Assembly (NCBI GenBank): GCA_016839165.1
Contig: CP069300.1
Span: 7,450,001-7,514,000 of the forward strand
Direction: 5' to 3'
Length of the DNA stretch: 64,000 bases
Source: Bradyrhizobium sp. PSBB068
Lineage (GTDB): Bacteria; Pseudomonadota; Alphaproteobacteria; Rhizobiales; Xanthobacteraceae
Shown here: positions 8,360 through 17,923 of the stretch, in pieces
Numbering within the stretch: position 1 is the first letter of the stretch
Layout of the letters: every line of letters starts with the position of its first letter
The notes under the pieces: model-generated
Database searches by the model: none
What the model saw: the letters and a program-made list of their open reading frames with translations, nothing else
Told to the model about the DNA's origin: nothing
Program-made: the position numbers and the translations under genes

Positions 8360-8756
8360 AGCGAGCCTCCGAATGGCTCGAGTGCGGCAGAAGGGCACCG
8401 ACGCCGAACTCTTCTTACGCAAAGCTCTGCACGCCAGAGGGCTGCGCTATCGCTTGCACGTCCCGCTGCTGACGAAGCCGCGTCGAGTCGCAGACATCGT
8501 TTTCTCGAGTGCCCGGGTCGCCATCTTCGTCGATGGTTGCTTCTGGCACGGTTGCCCTGAACACGCCTCCTGGCCGAAGAGCAACGCGCAATTCTGGCGC
8601 GACAAGATCGAAACCAACCGCGCCCGAGACGCGGACACCGATCGACGCCTCCGAGCTTCGGGTTGGCGGGTCGTCCGTGTTTGGTCCCACGAAAGCGCCG
8701 ATGACGCGGCCGAACGCATCGAAGACATCATTCGTGCTGGGGGGAGAGTGCAGTGA
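8331..8756 (+). CDS. vsr: Very short patch repair endonuclease Vsr
   Basis: The 141-residue Vsr nicks 5' of the T in T:G mismatches created by deamination of 5-methylcytosine. Family residues are present: KGTDAE near the N terminus, metal-binding Asp55 in VADIVF, FVDGCFWHGCPEH (62-78, with active-site and zinc ligands), and the C-terminal WRVVRVWSHE. ATG 8,331 is preferred because AGGGAGG (8,316-8,322) precedes it by 8 bp. It overlaps the methyltransferase gene by 29 nt and drmD by 4 nt. Its presence implies the upstream methylase is active enough to need mutation control. Confidence 0.9.
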   Translation: MSRVSPSSHEASLRMARVRQKGTDAELFLRKALHARGLRYRLHVPLLTKPRRVADIVFSSARVAIFVDGCFWHGCPEHASWPKSNAQFWRDKIETNRARDADTDRRLRASGWRVVRVWSHESADDAAERIEDIIRAGGRVQ

Positions 8757-11700
8757 TTGTCAGGGGGGCTGGCAGCACGGCCGCACAGATAGCGCATCAC
8801 ACCATCCCCGAGCCCGGCCAGTTGGTGGAAGCTCGCCGGCGTCAATGGATCGTTTCAGAGGTGGACGACGGCTCGGTCGCCCCTGGTCTGCCCAAGCGCC
8901 ACCTCATTCGATTGGCTTCGATCGACGAGGATGCCCTCGGCGAGGAAATCGAGGTTTTGTGGGAATTGGAACCCGGCGCCCATGTCATTGAGCGCGCCGG
9001 CCTGCCGCGAATAACGGGTTTGGACGATCCCGACACCCTGCAAGCGTTTCTCGACGCCGTCCAATGGGGAGCGGCTACCAACGCAGACAGGGCGTACCTG
9101 CAAGCCCCCTTTCGTAGTGGCGTCAGTATCGAGGATTTCCAGCTCGACCCGCTGGTGCGAGCGATCGACATGGCTCGTACCAGCCTGCTCATCGCCGACG
9201 ACGTCGGCCTCGGCAAGACGATCGAATCCGGTCTCGTTGTCCAGGAGATGCTCCTCCGTCACCGCGCGCGTACCGTGCTGGTGTTGTGCCCAGCGTCGCT
9301 GCAAGAAAAGTGGCGCACGGAGATGCAGGAAAAATTCGGCCTCGATTTTCGGATCGTGGATACCGAGTTCGTCAAACATCTGCGACGCGAGCGAGGGCTG
9401 CACGCCAACCCGTGGACGTCGTTCCCTCTCCTGATCACCTCGATGGATTGGGCGAAGCAGGGTGAAGGCCTGCGCCTGTTTCGTGATGCCTTGCCGCCCT
9501 CGGTCACACATCCCCGCAAATTCGATCTCTTGGTGATCGACGAGGCCCACAACGTCGCGCCGACGGTCGGGCACTATGCGGTCGAGAGCTTTCGGACGCG
9601 GCTGGTCCGCCTTCTCGCACCGCATTTCCAGCACAAGCTGTTCCTGACCGCCACGCCGCACGACGGCTATACCGAATCGTTCACCGCTCTACTCGAACTC
9701 CTCGACGATCAACGGTTCGCCAGAAACGTCCTGCCGAGCGAGCCCCAGCGCGCCCGGGTCATGGTGCGGCGGCTGAAGAGCGACCTCGTCGACGCGAACG
9801 GCAATCGACTCTATCCGGTACGGCGCCTCGAAGCCCTCGGCGTCAACTATGCCGCAGACGAGCGAGACATCCGTCATCTGCTCGGGGACTACATATCCAG
9901 CCGGGAGCGGGGGGAAAGGGGCGCACGAGCCGTCGATCGCTTCGTCCATCAATTGCTGCGCAAGCGCCTGTCGTCGTCACCCGCGGCGTTCGCGACCACG
10001 CTGGAGCGGCACGTCGCGACAATCGAGGGACGCGTCGCGGCCGATCGCGGCCAACGAAAGTTGGATGAGCGTCTCCTCCGCCGGGCCATCTCGAAGGCGG
10101 AGGAAGACTACGCCGACGATGCCCAGCGCGAGATGGCGGAAGACGAGGCGATCGGCGAAGCCAGCAAGCACGTCCGCCCGCCCGACGAACAAGAAAGGCT
10201 GATGCTCCAGCGCTTGCGATCCTGGGCCCAGCAAGCCTCACGTAAAGAGGACTCCAAGGCTCGCGCCATACTGGAATGGCTCGCCAAGCACCTCCAAGTC
10301 GATGGCCAGTGGACGGACGAGCGGGTCATACTTTTCACCGAATACCGAACGACGCAGCAGTGGATGCACCAGATCCTCGCTGGTCACGGGTTCGGTGGCG
10401 AGCGCCTGGCGTTGATCTATGGCGGGATGGATCACGACGAACGCGAAACTGTAAAGGCCGCGTTCCAGGCCAGCCCCAAAGAATCGCCGGTCAGAATCCT
10501 CCTGGCGACCGATGCCGCCTCGGAAGGCATCGACCTCCAAAACCACTGCCATCTCATGATCCACTTGGAGATCCCATACAATCCCAACGTGATGGAGCAG
10601 CGGAACGGCCGCATCGACCGGCACGGTCAGCGCTCCAGCGAGGTGGTCATTTGGCACCCGGTCGACGACGAGGGAGACCACGGCGAGGACATTCTGCGTG
10701 CCCTGCGCAAGCTCGATGCCATGCGGGCCGACATGGGCAGCGTCAATCCGGTCATCGCCCCTCAGTTGCCGGACCTGATCGAGGGGCGCCGGCGCGACCT
10801 GGATACCCGGCTCGCCGAAGCCCGCATGGAAAAGTCTCGCCGCTTCGTCAGAGCGGAGCGCGATCTCCGGGAACGCATCGCGAAACTGCATGAACGTCTC
10901 GCCGAGACCAAACGAGAGCAAAATCTCGCGCCCGACCATGTCGAAAGGTCGGTGAGGACGGCTCTGCGCTTATCGGACAAACCGGACCTGGAGCCCGTTT
11001 CCCTGCCGGGGGCCCTCGATGGATCCGCCTTCAGGATGCCGGCGCTGTCGGGTTCATGGTCGCGATGCCTCGAAGGTCTCGAGCATCCCTATACGAAGAA
11101 GGTTCGACCGATCACCTTCGATCACGACGTGGCGAAGGGGCGTGACGACGTCGTTCTGGTGCATCTCAATCACCGCCTCGTTCAGATGAGTCTGCGCCTG
11201 CTCCGCGCCGAGATCTGGGCACGCGACGACGTAAAGAAGATCCATCGCGTCACCGCCCGGTCGCTTCCCGACGGTCGCTTGGAAGCTCCGACCATCGTCG
11301 TCGTTTCCCGCTTGGTCATCACTGGCGGAAGCCACCATCGCCTGCACGAGGAACTCACTGAGGCCGGCGGCTATCTGCGCGACGCGGGATTCCGCCGCGA
11401 GGAACGCGTCTCAGAATTGCGTCGGTGGCTACAGGACTCCAAACCAGCGGTGCTGCCGGACACGACCTTCGCGGCGCTGCGCACCCGCTTCGATAAGCAG
11501 CGCGATTCCGTACTGGCCGCGGTCGACGCGCGCTCCAAGGACCGCCTGCGCTTCCTGTCCAATTCGATCGACGCCCGTAAGGAACGAGAGAGCGACGACA
11601 TCCGACAGGTCCTCGACGATCTCGACAAGGCCCTGCGGACCGAACTCGTCGCCGACCGCGAGCCGCAACAGCTCTCGCTCTTCTCCGAAGATGAGCGCAC

Positions 11701-11875
11701 CCAGCTACGACGCGATCATGCCGCCCTGGAAGCACGCCTCGCCCGCATTCCGCTGGAGCGAGAGCAGGAGGTGCGCGCCATCGAGAACCGATATTCCAAT
11801 GTCCGGGATCACACCTTCCCCGTCGCGGTCATCCTGCTTGTGCCCGAGTCCTTGACGAAGGGGCAGCCTCGATGA
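8753..11875 (+). CDS. drmD: DISARM SNF2-like helicase DrmD
   Basis: DrmD is the 1,040-residue SNF2-family ATPase characteristic of class 1 DISARM. Walker A is ADDVGLGKTIESG (about 149-161), the DEAH box is VIDEAHNVAP (about 260), and motifs V/VI of the C-terminal RecA domain are DAASEGIDLQN and RNGRIDRHGQR (about 610-625). A long helical, highly charged C-terminal region follows. It overlaps vsr and drmMI by 4 nt each. In DISARM it acts with the DrmAB core to restrict incoming phage DNA; the exact step is not settled. Confidence 0.9.
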   Translation: MIVRGAGSTAAQIAHHTIPEPGQLVEARRRQWIVSEVDDGSVAPGLPKRHLIRLASIDEDALGEEIEVLWELEPGAHVIERAGLPRITGLDDPDTLQAFLDAVQWGAATNADRAYLQAPFRSGVSIEDFQLDPLVRAIDMARTSLLIADDVGLGKTIESGLVVQEMLLRHRARTVLVLCPASLQEKWRTEMQEKFGLDFRIVDTEFVKHLRRERGLHANPWTSFPLLITSMDWAKQGEGLRLFRDALPPSVTHPRKFDLLVIDEAHNVAPTVGHYAVESFRTRLVRLLAPHFQHKLFLTATPHDGYTESFTALLELLDDQRFARNVLPSEPQRARVMVRRLKSDLVDANGNRLYPVRRLEALGVNYAADERDIRHLLGDYISSRERGERGARAVDRFVHQLLRKRLSSSPAAFATTLERHVATIEGRVAADRGQRKLDERLLRRAISKAEEDYADDAQREMAEDEAIGEASKHVRPPDEQERLMLQRLRSWAQQASRKEDSKARAILEWLAKHLQVDGQWTDERVILFTEYRTTQQWMHQILAGHGFGGERLALIYGGMDHDERETVKAAFQASPKESPVRILLATDAASEGIDLQNHCHLMIHLEIPYNPNVMEQRNGRIDRHGQRSSEVVIWHPVDDEGDHGEDILRALRKLDAMRADMGSVNPVIAPQLPDLIEGRRRDLDTRLAEARMEKSRRFVRAERDLRERIAKLHERLAETKREQNLAPDHVERSVRTALRLSDKPDLEPVSLPGALDGSAFRMPALSGSWSRCLEGLEHPYTKKVRPITFDHDVAKGRDDVVLVHLNHRLVQMSLRLLRAEIWARDDVKKIHRVTARSLPDGRLEAPTIVVVSRLVITGGSHHRLHEELTEAGGYLRDAGFRREERVSELRRWLQDSKPAVLPDTTFAALRTRFDKQRDSVLAAVDARSKDRLRFLSNSIDARKERESDDIRQVLDDLDKALRTELVADREPQQLSLFSEDERTQLRRDHAALEARLARIPLEREQEVRAIENRYSNVRDHTFPVAVILLVPESLTKGQPR

Positions 11876-14800
11876 GCACCAACCACGACTGGCTCAACCT
11901 CATCGAGGTGTCGGGACCGTTCCTCGCGGTGCCGGTTCTGCGGGAGGTGCTTCCCCAAGGATTGGAAGCCCTGACCTCCGGCCGCCCGCAACGTCTGCGT
12001 GCCACCTATGACGAATGGCGTGATACCGTCGATGCGGACGATGCTGACCTGCCGGCGATCCATGCGGCATGGATCGACGAGGTTCTCCAGAGCGCCCTGG
12101 AGGTGGACGATCAGGTTTTGCGCCGGGCGGCGACTTTGCCGGAGCGGCTAAAGGTGTCGTTGCCCGAGCACGGGGTCACGATCGCGCCCGACCTGGCGAT
12201 CGTCAATCCGACCCAGGGCGACGCCCCGCTCTTGCCCGTCCAGCTCTACGATCCCGACACCGATCTCGACGCCACCCGGAATTACGACGGGCTGGCCACG
12301 ACACCGGGCGACCGCATGGTGGTGCTGCTTCGCGCCGTCGGTTGCCCGGTCGGCCTCGTGACCAACGGCGAGCGCTGGATGCTCGTTCATGCGCCGACCG
12401 GCGCTGTGGCGAGCTTCGCCAGTTGGTATGCCCGCCTCTGGGGCCAGGAGCCCGAAACACTCCGCGCCTTCGTCAGCCTGCTCGGAGTTCGTCGGTTCTT
12501 CGGCCCCGAAGCCGAAAGGCTTCCGGCGCTGTTCGAGCGGTCGCTGAAGCATCAAGACGACGTGACCGACGCACTTGGCGAACAGGTCCGTCGCGCGGTG
12601 GAAGTGCTGGTCCAGTCCCTCGACCGCGCCGACCAAGACCGCAATCGGGATCTGTTGCACGACGTCGATCCGAAGGAACTCTACGAAGCTGGCCTCACGG
12701 TCATGATGCGGCTCGTTTTCCTTCTGGCGGCGGAAGAGCGCGGCCTGCTCTTGCTCGGCGATCCCCGCTACGATGCCTTCTATGCGCTCTCCAGCCTGCG
12801 TATGCAGTTGCGCGCCGACACCGAGGAAATACTCGAACGCCGCCGCTCGGCATGGTCACGGCTGCTCGCGTTGTTCCGTGGCGTCTATGGCGGCATCGAC
12901 CATCCGCTGCTGCGGCTGCCGGCGATGGGCGGTTCGCTCTTCGACCCGGATCGCTACCCCTTCCTCGAAGGCCGCAAGAAGGGCACGAACTGGCGGAGCG
13001 ATCCCGCCGAGCCCCTGCCGATCGACGACCGGACGGTTCTGCTCCTGCTGGAGGCGATCCAGACCTTCGAGGGGCGCACGCTTTCCTACCGCGCGCTCGA
13101 CGTGGAACAGATCGGCCATGTCTATGAAGGTCTCCTCGAACGCACGGTCCAGCGCGTCGATGACGTGACTCTGGAACTCGAAGGGGCGGCCAAGGCCAAG
13201 AATGCGCGTGTCGCACTGGGCGAGATCGAGTCCGCTCGCCTCGACGGCGCCGCCAGAATCGTCGAACTCTTGAAGGAGCGGAGCGAGCGCTCTGAGCCCG
13301 CCATTCGCAACACCATCGGCCGCGAGCCGGACGAGCGCGTGGCGGCGCGGTTGCTCACCATCTGCCGTGGCGACGTGGCGCTGCGTGACCGCATCCTGCC
13401 TTATGCCGAACTCCTGCGGACGGACCCGTGGGGATACCCTCTGGTGCATCACGCCGGCGCTTTCGTCGTCGTCCTCGGCGCCGACCGGCGCGAGAGCGGG
13501 ACGCACTACACGCCCAAGAGCCTGACCGAAAAGATCGTCGAGGAGACCCTGACCCCAATCGTCTATCGCGGCCCGGCCGAGGGCGCAGCGCGCGAGGATT
13601 GGAAGCTCAAGAGCGCCGACGAACTCCTCGACCTCAAGGTCTGCGATCCCGCGATGGGATCGGGTGCGTTCCTCGTGCAGGCTTGCCGCTGGCTCGCCGA
13701 CCGGCTGGTCGAAGCCTGGTCCAACATGGAATCGGCGGGCGGCCGGATCGACGACGAAGGCCGCATCCGCACCGCCGATGACACGACCGGGTTCGAACCA
13801 TTGTCGCGCGACACCGAGGAACGTGCCATCTTGGCGCGTCGCCTGATCGCCGAGCGTTGCCTCTACGGCGTCGACAAGAACCCGCTCGCGGTCGAACTCG
13901 CCAAGCTGTCGCTCTGGCTGACCACGCTCGCCAAGGGGCGGCCTTTCGGCTTCCTCGATCACAACCTGCGGAGCGGCGACAGCCTGCTCGGCATTCACGA
14001 TCTCAGCCAGCTCATCGAGCTGGACATGAAGCCGACAGGCAAGGCGCAGCTTCGCCTTTTCGGCCGGACCATCAGGTCGGCCGTCGACAAGGCGCTCGCG
14101 CTCCGCAGCCAGCTTCGCTCGATCCCCATCCGAGACATCGGCGATGTCGAGGCGATGGCCGCGCTCGACGCTCAATCACGCAATGAACTCGCCCTGCCGG
14201 AACTGATCGCCGATGCTCTCGTCGGCATTGTCCTCGCCGATGACCGAGCCGTGAGAATTACGGCGCTGGCGACCGTGGCTGACGAGGCCTCGGGCGGCGA
14301 TGCGGATGCGCGGACTCGCTTGCTGCGGCAAAGTTGGGCCGACCTCGCAAGCGATACCTCTGACGGCGTTACCCGCCGGCCACTTCATTGGCCGCTCGAA
14401 TTCCCGGAGGTCTTCTTGCGGGACAATGGTGGGTTCGACGCCTTTGTCGGCAATCCGCCATTCCTGGGTGGACAGCGGATCACCGGCGTCGCTGGCGTCA
14501 TCTACCGAAATTGGTTGGTCGAACACATTGCCGAAGGTCGGCGTGGGTCCGCTGATCTCGTGGCCTACTTTTTCCTGCGTGCTTACTCACTTCTACGGGA
14601 AGGCGGTAATTTCGGACTTCTTGCTGTCAACACGATTGCAGAGGGAGACACTCGGCAAGTCGGCTTGGAAGCTATGTTGCAGACTGGCGCGATCATCCGC
14701 GCCGCTTACCCAAACGAGCCTTGGCCCGGAGTGGCTGCCGTAGTTACCAGCCGTGTGCATATCTGCAAAGGACCATGGCATGGCATTCGAATGCTTGCGG

Positions 14801-15981
14801 GCGTGCCGGTAAGTTTGATCTCTCCCTTCTTGTCTGATCGAGAAGAGTGGTCGCCGCAGGAGCTGGACGAAAATGCGGGTATTTCGTTCATAGCCTCATA
14901 CATACTGGGTCTTGGATTCACATTAAGCGAATCCGAAGCCAAGAATATGATCAATGCAAATCAGCGAAATGCAGAAGTCATTTTTCCCTATTTGAATGGG
15001 AAAGATCTAAATTCAAGCCCCACACAAAGCGCGAGCCGCTACGTTATAAATTTCTGGGATTGGCCCGAAGAATTGGCCAAGAGCTATGAAGAGCCCTACG
15101 AGTGGGTAAAGAACAACGTCCGGCCGGAACGGCAGCGTACAAAGAAAGACGGAACTTACGTCTTACGCAAACCGCTCCCGCAGAGATGGTGGCAGTACGC
15201 TGAAAAACGACCCGCATTGTACCACGCCATAGGCCGCGGAGATCAATTTTTATCTCATCCTGACGGTTGGCAACCGGACACAATTAGATTCGATTGCGTT
15301 TTGGGAATCACACGAGTTTCTAAATTTTTGAATGTTGCCTTCATCCCAAACAATCAAATATTTACACTCGACGTAATCATCTTCGCACTTAACGGATACG
15401 ACGATTTTTGTCTCTTGCAATCTAATGTTCACGAAGCGTGGACCAGAAAGCAGGGGTCCACCCAAGAAACACGGATGCGGTACACACCATCAGATTGCTT
15501 TGAGAAAATGCCTTTACCATCTCACAGGGATAATGAGTTATCCAAGATTGGAAAGTCGTACTCCGAACTTCGGATAAAAATTAGCACAGAACGATCAATC
15601 GGCCTGACACAGCTTTACAATTTATTTCACAGCACAAAATCCACTATCCAGGACATTGTCACACTTCGTTATTTACACGAGAAAATGGATATTGCGGTCT
15701 GCCGCAGTTACGGATGGACAGATATTGAATTGGGTCATGACTTCCATGAAGTAGCTTCTCTGCCAGAGAACGACCGAACCCGCTTCACGATCTCCGAGTC
15801 GGCGCGTCTCGAATTGTTGAGGCGTTTGTCCGACCTGAATCGTCAGCGCTACCAAAAGGAAGTCGAAGCGGGCCTGCACAAGGCAGCCAAGAAGCAAGCA
15901 CCCAGCAAGAAGCGAACTGACCAAGACGATGGCGATCTCTTCAACGCTGACGCCGCCGATACGGAGACCGTCGATGACTGA
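11872..15981 (+). CDS. drmMI: DISARM adenine-specific DNA methyltransferase DrmMI
   Basis: This 1,369-residue class 1 DISARM N6-adenine methyltransferase has Type IIG/BREX PglX-like size. The helical N-terminal part (1-520) is followed by SAM motif I VCDPAMGSGAFLVQ (about 588-601) and catalytic motif IV VGNPPFLGG (about 859-867). The rest (about 870-1,300) would hold target recognition. DNA encoding this recognition part (about 14,560-15,770) is much richer in A+T than the flanking parts, which suggests it was exchanged as a block. The tail is Lys-rich. The enzyme should mark host sites; it overlaps the following ATPase gene by 8 nt. Confidence 0.9.
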   Translation: MSTNHDWLNLIEVSGPFLAVPVLREVLPQGLEALTSGRPQRLRATYDEWRDTVDADDADLPAIHAAWIDEVLQSALEVDDQVLRRAATLPERLKVSLPEHGVTIAPDLAIVNPTQGDAPLLPVQLYDPDTDLDATRNYDGLATTPGDRMVVLLRAVGCPVGLVTNGERWMLVHAPTGAVASFASWYARLWGQEPETLRAFVSLLGVRRFFGPEAERLPALFERSLKHQDDVTDALGEQVRRAVEVLVQSLDRADQDRNRDLLHDVDPKELYEAGLTVMMRLVFLLAAEERGLLLLGDPRYDAFYALSSLRMQLRADTEEILERRRSAWSRLLALFRGVYGGIDHPLLRLPAMGGSLFDPDRYPFLEGRKKGTNWRSDPAEPLPIDDRTVLLLLEAIQTFEGRTLSYRALDVEQIGHVYEGLLERTVQRVDDVTLELEGAAKAKNARVALGEIESARLDGAARIVELLKERSERSEPAIRNTIGREPDERVAARLLTICRGDVALRDRILPYAELLRTDPWGYPLVHHAGAFVVVLGADRRESGTHYTPKSLTEKIVEETLTPIVYRGPAEGAAREDWKLKSADELLDLKVCDPAMGSGAFLVQACRWLADRLVEAWSNMESAGGRIDDEGRIRTADDTTGFEPLSRDTEERAILARRLIAERCLYGVDKNPLAVELAKLSLWLTTLAKGRPFGFLDHNLRSGDSLLGIHDLSQLIELDMKPTGKAQLRLFGRTIRSAVDKALALRSQLRSIPIRDIGDVEAMAALDAQSRNELALPELIADALVGIVLADDRAVRITALATVADEASGGDADARTRLLRQSWADLASDTSDGVTRRPLHWPLEFPEVFLRDNGGFDAFVGNPPFLGGQRITGVAGVIYRNWLVEHIAEGRRGSADLVAYFFLRAYSLLREGGNFGLLAVNTIAEGDTRQVGLEAMLQTGAIIRAAYPNEPWPGVAAVVTSRVHICKGPWHGIRMLAGVPVSLISPFLSDREEWSPQELDENAGISFIASYILGLGFTLSESEAKNMINANQRNAEVIFPYLNGKDLNSSPTQSASRYVINFWDWPEELAKSYEEPYEWVKNNVRPERQRTKKDGTYVLRKPLPQRWWQYAEKRPALYHAIGRGDQFLSHPDGWQPDTIRFDCVLGITRVSKFLNVAFIPNNQIFTLDVIIFALNGYDDFCLLQSNVHEAWTRKQGSTQETRMRYTPSDCFEKMPLPSHRDNELSKIGKSYSELRIKISTERSIGLTQLYNLFHSTKSTIQDIVTLRYLHEKMDIAVCRSYGWTDIELGHDFHEVASLPENDRTRFTISESARLELLRRLSDLNRQRYQKEVEAGLHKAAKKQAPSKKRTDQDDGDLFNADAADTETVDD

Positions 15982-17923
15982 CACCTACAAGATGACGGTC
16001 GATCTCAATGTGCTCGATCACCTCGGGATCAACCTCTATAGCAACATCGCTGCCGTCCTGACCGAAGCCGTCGCGAACGCCTGGGATGCGGATGCCGAGA
16101 AGGTGGACATCCGGATCGACCCTGACGGCAAGTGGATCGAGATCGCCGATGATGGCATGGGCATGTCAGTCGCCGACATGAACGACAAGTACCTGCGCGT
16201 CGGCTACCGGCGCCGAGAGGAGGTCAGCGGCCGCGTGACGCCCAAGGGGCGGCCGGTCATGGGCAGGAAGGGGTTGGGTAAGCTCTCGCTCTTCTCGATC
16301 GCCGACACCATCGAGGTGCATTCGGCGAAGGACGGCGGAGCGCATGGCCTGCGGATGACGGTCTCGGGCATCCACGATTCCGTCCGCGATCAGAAGCCCT
16401 TCTACAGCCCGGAACCGCTGGCGGCTGGAGAGGTCACCGTCATGAAGGGGACGAAGATCATCCTCAAGGACGTCAAGCGGCAGCGTCTCGGGCCGGGAGC
16501 TACGGCCCTCCGCAAGCGCCTGGCGAGGCGGTTCTCGGTCGTGGGGGACGTTCATGGCTTCAAGGTCGAGATCGACGGCCAACCGATCACCGCCGCCGAT
16601 CGCGGCGATCTCGCCACGGTCCAGTTTCTCTGGACGTTCGGCACCGAAAAGCCCGACCTGACGGCATCCTCTCAGCTCAAAGAGAAGGAGGCTCTCTCCG
16701 ATCGCTTCGATGGCTGGGATGCGACATGGCGCGTGAAGGGCTGGATCGGCACGGCCAGAAAGCCGAAAGACCTGGAAAGCACCGAAGCCGGTAACATGAA
16801 CGGCATCGTCGTGTTCGCTCGCGGGCGGCTGTTCCATGAGAACATCCTCGACAAGCTGAACGACGCCAGGATCTACACCAAATACCTCACGGGACAGATC
16901 GAGGCCGATTTCCTGGACATCGACGACAAGCCCGATATCGCTACCAGCGACCGTCAGCGCGTGCAGGAGGACGACGAACGATACCAGCAACTACTCGCGT
17001 TCCTGCGCTCGCGGCTCACTCAGGTCGAGAGCCGCTGGAACGAATGGCGGCGGAAGCACGAAATCGAGAAGGCGAAGGAAACCTCGCCCGCCCTCGCCGA
17101 ATGGCTCGATGGACTGCCAGAAGGCTTCCGCAAGAGCGCCGAGGAGCTGATCGCGAAGCTCAGCGCCCTACCGATCGACGATGAAGACGATCGCAAAGTC
17201 CTCTATCGGCACGGTATCCTGGCGTTCGAGCGCATGAAGTTGCGCGGATCGACCGACGAGTTCATCGCGAGCATCGCCAGCGTGGACAAGCTGCTCACGC
17301 TGCTCGCAGACCGCGATTCCCTCGAGGCTTCGCTGTATCGAGACATCGTGCGGTCCAGGCTCGGAGCAATCCAGGAGTTTCAGAAGATCGTCGATGAGGA
17401 CGCCAAGGAGAAGGTCCTCCAGAAATATCTCTTCGACCATCTCTGGTTGCTCGATCCGGCGTGGGAGCGTGCCTCCGGCAGTGAACTCATGGAAAAGCGC
17501 CTCGTCACGGAGGGCGTTATCGTCGAGGACTTCAACGAGAAAGAGAAGCTCGGCCGGGTCGACATCGCCTATCGTACCTACGCCGGAAAGCACATCATCG
17601 TCGAACTCAAGAAGGCCGGTCGGGTGATGAAGCTCCTCGAATTGCAGGAGCAAGGCCAGCGCTACGTCGATACGCTGCGAAAGATCTTGTTACAGCAAGG
17701 GGATTCGTCACCGAACATCGAAGTCGTGTTCGTTCTCGGCAAGTCGATCGAGGAAGAGAAGGCGAACCCGGATCGCCTCAAATCGTCCATGGCGGCTATT
17801 TCCCCCGGAAGCCGCATCGCCCACTACGACACACTCATCCGGGGCGCTCAGGAGGCCTACGAGCAATATCTCAAGGCCAGCAAAGAGCTGGATCGCCTTG
17901 AGAAACTGGTGAACCAGATATGA
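15974..17923 (+). CDS. GHKL ATPase fused to PD-(D/E)XK-like nuclease domain
   Basis: The N-terminal GHKL (Hsp90/MORC/MutL-type) ATPase of this 649-residue protein shows the N box EAVANAWDADA (Glu31, Asn35), G1 box DDGMGM (59-64) and G2 box GRKGLGK (97-103). The C-terminal domain (about 460-610) has VDIAY (Asp530) followed by VELKK (Glu544, Lys546), the D...E-x-K pattern of PD-(D/E)XK nucleases. Between them lies a helical linker. The gene is embedded in frame-coupled fashion (8-nt overlap upstream, 4 nt downstream) between drmMI and drmA, a position not part of canonical class 1 DISARM. It could be an ATP-gated nuclease effector. ATG 15,974 is chosen for conservation. Confidence 0.8.
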   Translation: MTDTYKMTVDLNVLDHLGINLYSNIAAVLTEAVANAWDADAEKVDIRIDPDGKWIEIADDGMGMSVADMNDKYLRVGYRRREEVSGRVTPKGRPVMGRKGLGKLSLFSIADTIEVHSAKDGGAHGLRMTVSGIHDSVRDQKPFYSPEPLAAGEVTVMKGTKIILKDVKRQRLGPGATALRKRLARRFSVVGDVHGFKVEIDGQPITAADRGDLATVQFLWTFGTEKPDLTASSQLKEKEALSDRFDGWDATWRVKGWIGTARKPKDLESTEAGNMNGIVVFARGRLFHENILDKLNDARIYTKYLTGQIEADFLDIDDKPDIATSDRQRVQEDDERYQQLLAFLRSRLTQVESRWNEWRRKHEIEKAKETSPALAEWLDGLPEGFRKSAEELIAKLSALPIDDEDDRKVLYRHGILAFERMKLRGSTDEFIASIASVDKLLTLLADRDSLEASLYRDIVRSRLGAIQEFQKIVDEDAKEKVLQKYLFDHLWLLDPAWERASGSELMEKRLVTEGVIVEDFNEKEKLGRVDIAYRTYAGKHIIVELKKAGRVMKLLELQEQGQRYVDTLRKILLQQGDSSPNIEVVFVLGKSIEEEKANPDRLKSSMAAISPGSRIAHYDTLIRGAQEAYEQYLKASKELDRLEKLVNQI

